A stretch of DNA of 64,000 nucleotides from Vannielia litorea (lineage in GTDB: Bacteria; Pseudomonadota; Alphaproteobacteria; Rhodobacterales; Rhodobacteraceae), in NCBI RefSeq assembly GCF_019801175.1, contig NZ_JAHVJR010000002.1, positions 186,001 through 250,000 of the forward strand, read 5' to 3'. A program made the position numbers and the translations under genes. Under the pieces are notes generated by a model. The model had not been told where the DNA came from. It was given only the letters and a program-made list of their open reading frames with translations, and did no database searches. Positions 63,637 to 64,000 of the stretch are shown piece by piece. How positions within the stretch are numbered: position 1 is the stretch's first letter; the number at the start of each line of letters is the position of its first letter.

Positions 63637-64000
63637 TTACCCTTTGCCTCGATCCGCGATCAGCTTTCCAACAAGCTGCGCGGTATAATCCACGATTGGA
63701 ACGATCCGGCCATAGTTGAGCCGCGTCGGCCCGATCACACCTACGGCGCCGATGATCTTCCGGTCGGCATTCATATAAGGAGAAACCACCAAAGATGAAC
63801 CCGAAAGTGAGAACAGCTTGTTCTCGGAGCCGATAAAAATGCGCACACCCTCACCCTCGTCGGTGAGTTCGAGGAACTCTGCAATATCCCGTTTTCTCTC
63901 TAGGTCATCGAAGAGAGTGCGTATGCGGTCCAGTTCCTCGGGCTCCGACTCGCCCAGCAGGTTTGCGCGGCCACGGACCACGAGGCGTTCATGCGGCTCG
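63637..64000 (-). CDS. hrcA: heat-inducible repressor HrcA, C-terminal part
   Basis: The frame stays open to the window end, so the start lies outside. About 121 residues are visible: ERLVVRGRANLL, DEGEGVRIFIGSENKLFS, SLVVSPYMNADRKIIGAVG, VIGPTRLNYGRIVPIVDYTA. This is the HrcA C-terminal domain that responds to GroEL. HrcA represses heat-shock operons at CIRCE sites; none is in view here. The gene order hrcA-grpE is conserved. Confidence 0.95.
   Translation of the reverse strand, partial: EPHERLVVRGRANLLGESEPEELDRIRTLFDDLERKRDIAEFLELTDEGEGVRIFIGSENKLFSLSGSSLVVSPYMNADRKIIGAVGVIGPTRLNYGRIVPIVDYTAQLVGKLIADRGKG

Overview
The window looks like a stretch of chromosome from an alphaproteobacterium of the Roseobacter/Rhodobacteraceae group. 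The coding sequence is GC-rich, genes are tightly packed with many ATGA start/stop overlaps, and the housekeeping set (maeB-mutS, hrcA-grpE, gshA of the plant/alphaproteobacterial type, a DmdC-type acyl-CoA dehydrogenase, MoaD/MoaE, small YkuD transpeptidases) fits that group. This is inferred from protein style and gene order only. I see no insertion sequence, prophage, CRISPR array or rRNA. One tRNA gene, tRNA-Lys(UUU), is present.

Layout. 0-7 kb: the 3' end of cysQ; a leftward run of acyl-CoA dehydrogenase, metallo-beta-lactamase-fold hydrolase and a small DUF6173-like protein; tsaC facing mtaB and dapF; tRNA-Lys. 7-19.5 kb: an accessory catabolic and transport island with a HpcH/HpaI aldolase, GMC oxidoreductase, MocR-type regulator, mandelate-racemase/enolase-family dehydratase, FAD amine oxidoreductase, a four-gene polyamine-family ABC importer and biosynthetic arginine decarboxylase speA. 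19.6-24.2 kb: a leftward four-gene signalling operon (receiver protein, membrane PAS histidine kinase, Rcp1-like receiver, receiver-kinase fusion). 24.3-30.5 kb: DUF1045, a BKACE-family enzyme, a class V aminotransferase-fold protein, a DUF1772/TetR divergent pair, an S49 peptidase, a tiny zinc-ribbon membrane protein and a Ca/Na antiporter. 30.5-42 kb: an AT-rich island with a DnaA box, then uvrC, pgsA-moaD-moaE, an OmpA-like protein with a coiled-coil partner, ubiA opposite rsmE, a GNAT gene and gshA. 42-53 kb: envelope genes (plsY, two YkuD transpeptidases around a CAP-domain lipoprotein), an RNA methyltransferase, an ABC exporter, a CCA-adding enzyme, a CoA-type NUDIX hydrolase, hslO, and a receiver/SpoIIE phosphatase opposite an Hpt protein. 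53-64 kb: argG, SCP2, a class IV aminotransferase coupled to a sulfotransferase-like gene, msrA, a ribokinase-family gene, maeB, mutS, grpE and hrcA (cut by the window end).

The part most like an undescribed system is the 7-19.5 kb island. Three of its intergenic regions carry similar TGGWCC / CAGACC half-sites, and two share a 34-35 bp element almost intact. The MocR gene lies among them. The gene content would suit import, C-N bond oxidation, dehydration and aldol cleavage of an amino-polyol or opine-like compound; this is inference.

Other points worth attention are the AT-rich DnaA-box region at 30.5-30.8 kb, tracts of sharply GC-biased codon use whose edges fall inside tetR and rsmE, a probably decayed gene at about 34.6-34.8 kb, and the paired phosphorelay-type signalling genes.
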